NCBI GenBank assembly: GCA_964414755.1
Contig: CAYPXH010000001.1
Coordinates: 45,501 to 109,500 of the forward strand
Reading direction: 5' to 3'
DNA: 64,000 bases
Origin: JAEUKQ01 sp964414755
GTDB lineage: Bacteria; Pseudomonadota; Alphaproteobacteria; JAEUKQ01
Shown: positions 1 to 6,291 of the stretch, piece by piece
Numbering within the stretch: the stretch's first letter is position 1
Layout: each line of letters starts with the position of its first letter
Notes under the pieces: model-generated
What the model was told of the DNA's origin: nothing
Seen by the model: the letters and a program-made list of their open reading frames with translations, nothing else
Databases searched by the model: none
Position numbers and translations under genes: made by a program

Positions 1-69
1 CTGCAACCATTTTCGGCCCAAGATTTCGCATCTGCCCTAATGGGGTTGGATGAAGCGGCAGATACTTAG
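1..69 (+). CDS. C-terminal end of an upstream gene (partial)
   Basis: The first 69 bases read as an open frame of 22 codons ending in TAG, and the window edge cuts off the rest. The visible tail is acidic and ends in Asp-Glu-Ala-Ala-Asp-Thr. It is followed 38 bases later by a strong terminator hairpin, which fits the 3' end of a plus-strand transcript. Too little is visible to name the product. Confidence 0.5.
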   Translation: MQPFSAQDFASALMGLDEAADT

Positions 70-107
70 AAAAAATACAATAAAGCAAACTGATAATTCG
101 TAAAAAC

Positions 108-137
108 AAAAAGCCTGCTCTAAAAAGCAGGCTTTTT
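108..137. terminator. Bidirectional rho-independent terminator
   Basis: A perfect 12-bp stem (108-119 with 126-137) encloses a 6-nt loop. The stem has a GC core flanked by five A on the left and five T on the right, so it can work on both strands. It lies between the plus-strand gene ending at 69 and the minus-strand gene ending at 160, and probably serves both. Confidence 0.9.
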
Positions 138-159
138 AATGCGGTTCATCCTCAACTTG

Positions 160-501
160 TTAGTAGTTAGATTCTTGAAAAGAGCCTAACAAAGCAATTA
201 ATGCGCTAATTGCAATAATTAGCAGTAAATAACTAATACCGTAGCTAACGGTCATGCCAAAATAAAGATAGGCTGCAGACCCCCCGCTAACCACAAGCAG
301 TAAGGTTGCAAATGTTTTGGCTGATTCGCCTAATGTTTTAATTGCCAAATAAACCGATACCAAACAAGCACCATAAAGCACCAAAACTGAATGATGAATT
401 GCCGGAAAGCCTTCAAACATATACTCAATAAACCAAATAAGCCCCTTTACCGTGCCAACAATGGCGGTAATAAAAGCAACCAACGCACCAATAATCCGCA
501 T
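160..501 (-). CDS. Hypothetical four-helix membrane protein
   Basis: The 113-residue product is almost entirely hydrophobic, with four likely membrane helices near residues 3-24, 36-54, 63-82 and 87-106, and a short polar C-terminus. I recognise no family motif. The ATG at 501 has an AAAGGGA ribosome site upstream. It is the last minus-strand gene before the terminator at 108-137 and lies about 120 bases downstream of the cytochrome bd operon. It might be co-transcribed with that operon, but nothing in the protein points to a role in it. Confidence 0.7.
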   Translation of the reverse strand: MRIIGALVAFITAIVGTVKGLIWFIEYMFEGFPAIHHSVLVLYGACLVSVYLAIKTLGESAKTFATLLLVVSGGSAAYLYFGMTVSYGISYLLLIIAISALIALLGSFQESNY

Positions 502-618
502 AATTTTTATTCCCTTTCTTTTCCTTTATCGACAGTCAACCACAACCCATTTATAATGGACACCCACAGTCTATAGAGGAATTTAGAGAAACTCAATGGG
601 CATGTTTATGAAACATTA

Positions 619-759
619 TTATTGTTCTTTGCGTGATTGTTCTTTTTGCTTTAGCTCAAGCCACATTGCGTTGAGAATCGAGAAAGAACAAGCTAGTCCC
701 AATCCTAAAATCCAGCTAAAATACCACATTTCAATCCATTTCTGGGACATGTCCCGCAT
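619..759 (-). CDS. cydX: Cytochrome bd oxidase small subunit CydX
   Basis: This is a 46-residue single-helix protein encoded 9 bases after the cydB stop. Its core (Met-Trp-Tyr-Phe-Ser-Trp-Ile-Leu-Gly, then a Gly-Leu-Ala-Cys-Ser-Phe stretch, then Asn-Ala-Met-Trp-Leu-Glu) is the hallmark pattern of CydX, the small subunit that stabilises the haem centres of the CydAB quinol oxidase. A charged Lys/Glu/Gln tail follows the helix. An in-frame ATG at 750 is an alternative start, and neither start has a strong ribosome site. The family assignment rests on the motif plus its position at the end of the cydAB operon. Confidence 0.9.
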   Translation of the reverse strand: MRDMSQKWIEMWYFSWILGLGLACSFSILNAMWLELKQKEQSRKEQ

Positions 760-768
760 AAATTTTAA

Positions 769-1917
769 TTAATAGGCTTCCTTGTCGTCCGCCCTAATAT
801 TCTCAATTGTAACTGGTCCACGCATCACCCGAAACACCCATGCTGTATAACTAAGAACAATGGGTAAAAATAGGACAACTGCTAACAACATCCACCACAA
901 AGTTAGGTGGGATGAAGATGCATCAAAAACTGTAAGGCTAGAATTTGGATCTAGTGATGATGGCAAAATAATCGGAAACATACTTAATCCAACCGTTCCA
1001 ATAATTCCGGTTATCGATAAAGCACTGCTTATAAAGCTTGTCCATGCACGACCCACGTGTAAAGACCAAGCAGCAGCCAGTCCAGCCAATATCCCACAAA
1101 TTGGGGCTGCTATCATCCAAGGATATTTATAGTAATTATCAAGCCATACGCCTGATTGTTTTGCTACTTCCTTAGCTAATGGATTTGAAGCACCAGAGAC
1201 GTTAACAGCCGAGGTCACATGATATCCGTCAACGATCGTGCTAACCAGAATACCGCCCAATATAAAGAATATAACAGCGCATAAAGCAGCCATAAAACCA
1301 TATTTACCAGCGCGTTTACGAATCATACCGGTTGTTTTTAGTTGTAAGAATGCAGCCCCATGCATGACCAACATAGCGACGCTAACTAAACCTGCTACTA
1401 AAGGGAAGGGGGTTAATAGCGATAGTAGTCCGCCTTCAAGAGTAAGGCGTAATTCAGAATCAAAGCGAAATGGTATTCCTAATAACACATTACCAACCGC
1501 AACCCCAAACAGCAATGCGGCAGCAAAGCCGCCAATAAACAAGGCATAATCCCAACTTTGACGCCAGACTTTATAAGATAGTTTTGATCGAAATTTAAAC
1601 CCAACTGGACGTATAATCAGTGTAATTAAGACTGCAAATAATGCTAAATAAAATCCCGAGAATGCAACGGCATAAATTGCTGGCCAAGCGGCAAAAATTG
1701 CCCCACCGCCAAGTATAAACCAGACTTGATTTCCCTCCCACACAGGCCCTATAGCGTTTAATAAAACACGACGCTCATCATCACTTTTAGCCACTAATGG
1801 CAATAAGGCGGCCACCCCAAGATCAAAACCATCCATCACAGCAAAGCCAATCAACAAAACACCTAACAAAAGCCACCAGATTAGGCGCAGTGTCTCATAA
1901 TCCAATAGAATATGCAT
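769..1917 (-). CDS. cydB: Cytochrome bd ubiquinol oxidase subunit II
   Basis: CydB is the second large membrane subunit of the cytochrome bd quinol oxidase, which reduces oxygen to water with high affinity and without proton pumping. The 382-residue length is normal. The Gly-Phe-Asp-Leu-Gly motif near residue 30 and the Gly-Pro-Val-Trp-Glu-Gly-Asn-Gln-Val-Trp motif near residues 57-66 are family signatures, and about eight membrane helices follow. It starts 12 bases after the cydA stop and is followed by cydX, so the three genes form one minus-strand operon. Confidence 0.97.
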   Translation of the reverse strand: MHILLDYETLRLIWWLLLGVLLIGFAVMDGFDLGVAALLPLVAKSDDERRVLLNAIGPVWEGNQVWFILGGGAIFAAWPAIYAVAFSGFYLALFAVLITLIIRPVGFKFRSKLSYKVWRQSWDYALFIGGFAAALLFGVAVGNVLLGIPFRFDSELRLTLEGGLLSLLTPFPLVAGLVSVAMLVMHGAAFLQLKTTGMIRKRAGKYGFMAALCAVIFFILGGILVSTIVDGYHVTSAVNVSGASNPLAKEVAKQSGVWLDNYYKYPWMIAAPICGILAGLAAAWSLHVGRAWTSFISSALSITGIIGTVGLSMFPIILPSSLDPNSSLTVFDASSSHLTLWWMLLAVVLFLPIVLSYTAWVFRVMRGPVTIENIRADDKEAY

Positions 1918-1929
1918 TTTGCCTCCTTA

Positions 1930-3483
1930 CTATACAGGGTTTAGGGCAACAGGTTTTGATAGCGGTGTTACTTGGTCAGGCCCAAGGCGGGCATATTTTA
2001 TCATTAAAAACAGGTCGATAATTGCCAAAGCAGAATAAAAAACCACAAAGCCAATTAAACTGGTCCAAACTTGGCCGGCACTAACCGATGAAGCACCTAA
2101 AAATGTTGGAAGAATCCCTTCAATAATCCAAGGCTGGCGTCCATATTCTGCAACAATCCAGCCCAGTTCAGCTGCGACCCAGGGTAGGGGTAGGCTATAG
2201 ATAGCCAATTTTAAAAACCAACGGCGGTCGAAGCGTTGTTTGGCTGATAAATAGAAGGCAACAGCAAATAAGAAAATAAAAAAGAAGCCTAATCCAACCA
2301 TAATCCGGAAAGACCAGAATAAAACAGGTACATCTGGCACCAAACCATCTGCTGCGGCTGCTATATCTGTTTCTGTTGCTTGCGTAATGTCATTTAAAGA
2401 TCTGCGCAATAATAAAGCATAACCCATATCCTGTTGGTGTTTTTTAAAATCCTCAAGGGCTGCTTGATTATTACGATCTTGTTTTAAAATTTGTAAAGCC
2501 CGGTATGCAATTAACCCAGACTTAATACGTTCAGCACCGTGTTGAACAAGTTGATTGATACCAGGTAATTCCTGGTCTAGCGAGCGAGTTGTAATAATAC
2601 CAAGCAACCAAGGAATTTTTACTTCATAGTGGGTTTTTTTGGCTTCAACATCTGGCAGACCAAAAATGGTAAATCCGGCTGGGGCTGGCTCTGTTTCCCA
2701 CATGGCCTCGATAGCTGCAAGTTTCATTTTCTGATGTTCTGTTGCTACATAACCACTTTCGTCGCCAAGAACAACCACCGACAAAGCAGAGGCAAGGCCA
2801 AAGCTAGCGGCTACGGTGAACGATCTTTTGGCAAATTCATAATGTCTGTTACGTAACAGGTACCAAGCGCTAATAGCCAGAACAAAAACCGCACCTGTAA
2901 CATAACCAGCACTAACCGTATGTACAAATTTAGCCTGGGCAACCGGATTAAAAAATACCTCACTTAAAGACGTTAACTCCATACGCATGGTATCCATATT
3001 AAATGCAGCACCAACAGGATTTTGCATCCAGCCATTTGCAATTAAAATCCACAAGGCTGAAAAATTAGCCCCGATTGCCATCAACCAGGTAGCAACCAAA
3101 TGCCCCACTCTAGATAGCCGCCTCCAGCCAAAGAAAAATAGCCCAATGAAAGTTGATTCAAGAAAGAAAGCCATCAAACCCTCAACAGCAAGTGGAACAC
3201 CAAAAATATCACCAACATAATGTGAATAATAGGCCCAGTTTGTACCGAACTGAAATTCCATGGTAACACCAGTTGCCACACCCATCGCAACGTTAATACC
3301 AAATAAAACACCCCAAAATTTGGTCATTTGCCGCCAAATTTCTTTACCAGTCATCACATAAACGCTTTCCATAATGGCGATTAGGATTGATAAACCTAAG
3401 GTCAGTGGCACAAAAAGAAAGTGATACAAAGCAGTTAAAGCAAACTGAAGACGGGAAAGATTAACAACTTCCATATCAATCAT
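1930..3483 (-). CDS. cydA: Cytochrome bd ubiquinol oxidase subunit I
   Basis: CydA carries the three haems and the quinol site of the bd oxidase. The sequence has the high-spin haem ligand His21, the conserved Glu pair in a segment near residues 100-113, a second haem-ligand histidine in a Phe-Val-His-Thr-Val-Ser-Ala-Gly-Tyr stretch near residue 187, and the Gly-Arg-Gln-Pro-Trp signature near residue 445. The 517-residue length is normal. A small CydP-like gene ends 7 bases upstream and cydB follows 12 bases downstream. The enzyme suggests growth at low oxygen or under respiratory stress. Confidence 0.97.
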   Translation of the reverse strand: MIDMEVVNLSRLQFALTALYHFLFVPLTLGLSILIAIMESVYVMTGKEIWRQMTKFWGVLFGINVAMGVATGVTMEFQFGTNWAYYSHYVGDIFGVPLAVEGLMAFFLESTFIGLFFFGWRRLSRVGHLVATWLMAIGANFSALWILIANGWMQNPVGAAFNMDTMRMELTSLSEVFFNPVAQAKFVHTVSAGYVTGAVFVLAISAWYLLRNRHYEFAKRSFTVAASFGLASALSVVVLGDESGYVATEHQKMKLAAIEAMWETEPAPAGFTIFGLPDVEAKKTHYEVKIPWLLGIITTRSLDQELPGINQLVQHGAERIKSGLIAYRALQILKQDRNNQAALEDFKKHQQDMGYALLLRRSLNDITQATETDIAAAADGLVPDVPVLFWSFRIMVGLGFFFIFLFAVAFYLSAKQRFDRRWFLKLAIYSLPLPWVAAELGWIVAEYGRQPWIIEGILPTFLGASSVSAGQVWTSLIGFVVFYSALAIIDLFLMIKYARLGPDQVTPLSKPVALNPV

Positions 3484-3490
3484 GATGCAC

Positions 3491-3682
3491 CTAGTCGGTT
3501 AAAAAAAATTGTTGTTCAATATGGGCGGGATTAATTTTGGGGCGTTGTTCACCACTAAACCACCAAAAACGCATAGCCGCAATTATCAAAAACTTTGCTA
3601 ATAATAAAATAATAATCTTACGCCCTAAGCTAGATAAAGGGCTTCGCGGTTGAATATAAGGTTTTGATGGGGGTGAAAACAC
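3491..3682 (-). CDS. Small cyd-operon membrane protein, CydP-like
   Basis: The 63-residue protein has a basic, proline-containing N-terminus, one membrane helix (Ile-Ile-Leu-Leu-Leu-Ala-Lys-Phe-Leu and onward) ending in Arg-Phe-Trp-Trp-Phe-Ser, and a short polar C-terminal tail. This layout and its position 7 bases upstream of cydA resemble CydP-type accessory subunits of cytochrome bd. The GTG at 3682 is preferred because AAGGA lies six bases before it; a TTG at 3700 would add six residues but would include that ribosome site in the coding sequence. The family name is inferred from size, helix and context and is not certain. Confidence 0.6.
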   Translation of the reverse strand: MFSPPSKPYIQPRSPLSSLGRKIIILLLAKFLIIAAMRFWWFSGEQRPKINPAHIEQQFFLTD

Positions 3683-4020
3683 AAAAAATTCCTTAAGCAA
3701 AAACCTGTTACATTCTTTATAAAAAACCTAAAATAAAAAGGCAACAAGCTGATAAGAACCATATTGCCGCAGGTAAAAATGAGATAAATTGACACCAGCA
3801 AATACCATCCAAGAACCGGTTTAATAATTTTGCTAATCACTAAATGGTATTACAAGTAAAACCCTGAGAACCCATTTATCTTCTTGATCAGAGCACACTT
3901 GGTACACCATTGGAAGCCAATAGAATAGGTACTTAGCATATGTCTGGATTGGGCAACATCCAAGCTAAAAAACACTTTTGATGTAAAAAAAATCGTATGA
4001 TCTTGTCTAATCAAAAAAAA
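3683..4020. other. AT-rich intergenic region upstream of the cyd operon
   Basis: This 338-base stretch separates the cyd operon from the lipoprotein gene. A minus-strand open frame at 3625-3840 starts with GTG, lacks a ribosome site and overlaps the CydP-like gene, so I do not call it. No FNR-type palindrome (TTGAT-N4-ATCAA) was found. The region presumably holds the cyd promoter; a candidate is listed separately. Confidence 0.5.
3935..3963 (-). promoter_or_regulatory. Candidate promoter for the cyd operon
   Basis: On the minus strand, TTGGAT (3963-3958) and TATGCT (3940-3935) are separated by 17 bases, about 250 bases upstream of the CydP-like start. The match to a housekeeping promoter is moderate and the distance is long, so this is only a candidate. 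Confidence 0.3.
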
Positions 4021-4425
4021 TTACTTGCAAGCTATGGCCGCTACATATTTGGTTAGTTCAAAACCATCACTATTTAGCATTTTATCTGTCTCGGTCATTT
4101 GGATAATTTTTACAGATGCATTTTTACAATGATTATAAGAAACAAAAGTCTTAGCCACAGCTTCTGCAACGGATTTAGAGCGGCCAGACAATTGAAAGCC
4201 CTTCGTAAGGTTGGGCCATACTTTCACAATATGAAATTCATCCTGCTTTTTATATAAAACATTATAGACATCGCCTTGGTAGCGAAATCTTTCGGAATTT
4301 TTATTATCGGCATCTGTAAAAACATCTACCAATTCAGCAGATGATTTAAACAAATTTGTAAAACTATTAACTGTTTCACACCCTCCTAGCCCCAAAACTA
4401 ATAACAGAAAAATTATCTTGCGCAT
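4021..4425 (-). CDS. Small lipoprotein of unknown function
   Basis: The 134-residue precursor has a short hydrophobic signal ending in Leu-Gly-Leu-Gly-Gly-Cys, a clear lipobox with the lipidated Cys at residue 16, so the mature protein should be membrane-anchored outside the cytoplasm. The rest is a small soluble domain with two further Cys (in His-Cys-Lys-Asn and at the C-terminal Ala-Cys-Lys) that could form a disulfide. I do not recognise the family. The gene diverges from the coupling-ATPase operon starting at 4675 and shares its 250-base control region, so the two may be regulated together. Confidence 0.75.
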   Translation of the reverse strand: MRKIIFLLLVLGLGGCETVNSFTNLFKSSAELVDVFTDADNKNSERFRYQGDVYNVLYKKQDEFHIVKVWPNLTKGFQLSGRSKSVAEAVAKTFVSYNHCKNASVKIIQMTETDKMLNSDGFELTKYVAAIACK

Positions 4426-4494
4426 TGTTTCCGTTCCTGAACATGATGTTGATTTTTCTTAACACACCCCAATTTTTGAATATAGAAACGATAA

Positions 4495-4530
4495 TTGTCA
4501 ATTTAAAAAATGCTTCTTGTCAATTTAAAA
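4495..4530 (+). repeat. Two direct repeats, possible operator
   Basis: The 14-base word TTGTCAATTTAAAA occurs at 4495-4508 and again at 4517-4530. The start-to-start distance is 22 bases, about two helical turns, and both copies are followed shortly by TGC. They lie between two divergent genes (lipoprotein and the coupling-ATPase operon). The second copy also supplies the -35 box of the candidate plus-strand promoter. Confidence 0.5.
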
Positions 4531-4545
4531 GCTGCTGGATATTCT
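4517..4545 (+). promoter_or_regulatory. Candidate promoter of the coupling-ATPase operon
   Basis: TTGTCA (4517-4522) and TATTCT (4540-4545) are separated by 17 bases. They lie about 130 bases upstream of the first start codon at 4675, and the -35 box is inside the second direct repeat. Confidence 0.4.
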
Positions 4546-4674
4546 TAGTAAAATTCTGGTGAAAAATGTCTTATAAAGACCAAGTTTCCGTATAAAACTA
4601 GCCAATTTATATATAAAACAATCCACGTCTTACATACTCCTTTTATACAGCGCAAATAAAAATTAGGAATAACA

Positions 4675-5142
4675 ATGAAACTGGTTAAAGCCGATCAAGA
4701 TACCGTAACAATTGAAATGACTTGGCAAGATGAGTTTGAGGTTATCTTGAACGTTTTTTCTGCCCTTCATAAAAATTATGATGTGGCCGATTATATGCTG
4801 CACGATGTAAAACCGGAAGAGGTGAATGCCCTTTATGCGACATTAGCTGATATTAAGACTCGTTTTAAGGAAGGTAAAAATAATCATGCCCCTACGGCTT
4901 CAACTGGATTACAAGTAATATCTGCGAACAAGGAAAAGCTTGTTTTAAAAGTTGGAAGGAAAAAAGAATTCTCTTCAATTCTAATGATATTGGGAGCAGT
5001 AGCTACAAGATATAGCATTAGTGCGCGAGAGATTGATGCTGAGTTACCGAGGGTAACCTCACGACAGATTTTTATGGTTTTGCATGAGCTAGAGAACATT
5101 CAAGATATTTTAATAAAAGAACTATATAATGAAGGCTTATAA
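4675..5142 (+). CDS. Hypothetical protein with two similar halves
   Basis: The 155-residue protein is soluble, with no signal or membrane segment, and I do not recognise its family. It contains an internal duplication. With a constant offset of 78 residues and no gap, Ala6/Ala84, Glu20-Phe21/Glu98-Phe99, Ile24-Leu25/Ile102-Leu103, Ala30/Ala108 and Tyr35/Tyr113 line up, and both halves show a beta-hairpin-like then helical pattern. TAGGA six bases before the ATG is a good ribosome site. It overlaps the next gene by 14 bases, so the two are probably translationally coupled. A role as chaperone, adaptor or antitoxin for the next protein is possible but unproven. Confidence 0.75.
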   Translation: MKLVKADQDTVTIEMTWQDEFEVILNVFSALHKNYDVADYMLHDVKPEEVNALYATLADIKTRFKEGKNNHAPTASTGLQVISANKEKLVLKVGRKKEFSSILMILGAVATRYSISAREIDAELPRVTSRQIFMVLHELENIQDILIKELYNEGL

Positions 5143-6291
5143 ATTAAATATCGTAATTTCAGAATTAGCTAGCCATGGTATGAAACATGAACATGAATTG
5201 GCAAAATCGAGTTCTGAAGTTGCCCGGAAAGCTGCTTTTTCGAATGTAGGAGAGGCGCAAAATCACTTACAAAAAGTCTTATACCATCCCAATACGAGAA
5301 GTTTTGCCGGTTCAAAAAACCGTGATTTTTTTTATAATGATGAGTTAAAAACTTTTATAATTATCAACCCTAACCAAGACGCAAGTGGCAAAATTTATGG
5401 TGGAACTTTTTGGCGCTCTCCACATAATAATGATACATGGAATGCTTATAGACGAGCATTAAGAAATGAAACAGAACAACTTAATATGAGGCTGGATGAA
5501 CACCACCATAATGGTATTTTAGCGTTACAGCCGGAAATTGCTAAAGATCATATGATATCTCTTCAAAAAACTGGCCAAANNNNNNNNNNNNNNNNNNNNN
5601 NNNNNNNNNNNNNNNNNNNNNNNNNNNNNNNNNNNNNNNNNNNNNNNNNNNNNNNNNNNNNNNNNNNNNNNNNNNNNNNAAGGCGAAGGACGAAACCAAG
5701 GCTCCGCAGTCGCAAGAAAAATCAGCACAAGAGGACAAGAATCAAGAAAAAGTTAATAGTGAGCAGGGCAAGGGTACCCCTAGTCCGAAGCAAGAAGAGA
5801 CAAAGCAAACCTCTGACAAACAACAGCAAGAAAAAGTTAACGAGAAGCAGCAACCAGCCCAAGAGAAGGCAGACCAAACCAGCAAAGCTCAAGATAAGGC
5901 GAAGGACGAAACCAAGGCTCCGCAGTCGCAAGAAAAATCAGCACAAGAGGGCAAGAATCAAGAAAAAGTTAATAGTGAGCAGGGCAAGGGTACCCCTGGT
6001 CCGAAGCAAGAAGAAGCAAGGCAAACAGCTGACAAACCACAGCAGCCAGAACGATCAGAAGCCTTAAATAAGATGTATGAAAAACAACGGCAGCAACAAG
6101 AAGCAAAGAATGCAAATACCAATGAAGAAAAATCTGGAGGAGGGAAAAACGATCAGCAATCAGAAAAACTCAATGAAATGTATGAAAAGCAACAACAGCA
6201 ACAAGACCAGAAGCAACAGCAAGAACAGCAAAAACAACAGCAACCGGAACAACAAAGTCAACCAACACAACAGGGAAGTATGGAAAGATGA
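5129..6291 (+). CDS. Repeat-tailed protein interrupted by an assembly gap
   Basis: The N-terminal 150 residues (5129-5579) form a compact domain with a central segment Asp-Phe-Phe-Tyr-Asn-Asp, then Ile-Ile-Ile-Asn-Pro-Asn and Gly-Gly-Thr-Phe-Trp-Arg-Ser-Pro, a pattern reminiscent of small secreted nuclease toxins, though this is only a resemblance. A run of 100 N follows. After the gap the true frame changes: from 5680 to 6291 the protein is a low-complexity, hydrophilic Gln/Lys/Glu/Asp tail with two 72-residue repeats and two Met-Tyr-Glu-Lys-Gln motifs. Reading straight through the N run instead gives Arg/Lys-rich nonsense that stops at 6067. The stop overlaps the ATPase start (ATGA). Function is unknown. 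Confidence 0.7.
5580..5679. other. Assembly gap of 100 N
   Basis: Exactly 100 N, a usual placeholder for a gap of unknown size. It borders the first visible copy of a 216-bp repeat. To join the reading frame before it (frame of 5129) to that after it (frame of 5680), the true missing length must be 2 modulo 3, which 100 is not. Confidence 0.95.
5680..6047 (+). repeat. 216-bp period coding repeat
   Basis: The segment 5680-5831 recurs at 5896-6047 with only a few base differences, a period of exactly 216 bp or 72 codons, so the reading frame is kept. More copies may be hidden in the neighbouring N gap. The encoded unit is rich in Lys, Gln, Glu and Ser and likely disordered. Confidence 0.9.

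Noticed and set aside
860..1132. 90-codon plus-strand frame opposite cydB
   Set aside because: It is antisense to a well conserved gene and has no independent coding evidence. Several similar frames opposite rlmN, pgk and atpB were dropped for the same reason.
3625..3840. 71-codon hydrophobic minus-strand open frame upstream of the cyd operon
   Set aside because: It starts with GTG without a ribosome site, overlaps the better supported CydP-like gene and resembles no family.
5680..6067. Arg/Lys-rich frame continuing directly from the 5129 frame through the N run
   Set aside because: It exists only because the 100-N placeholder shifts the frame. The alternative frame from 5680 to 6291 is open, has in-frame 72-codon repeats and ends exactly at the ATPase start.
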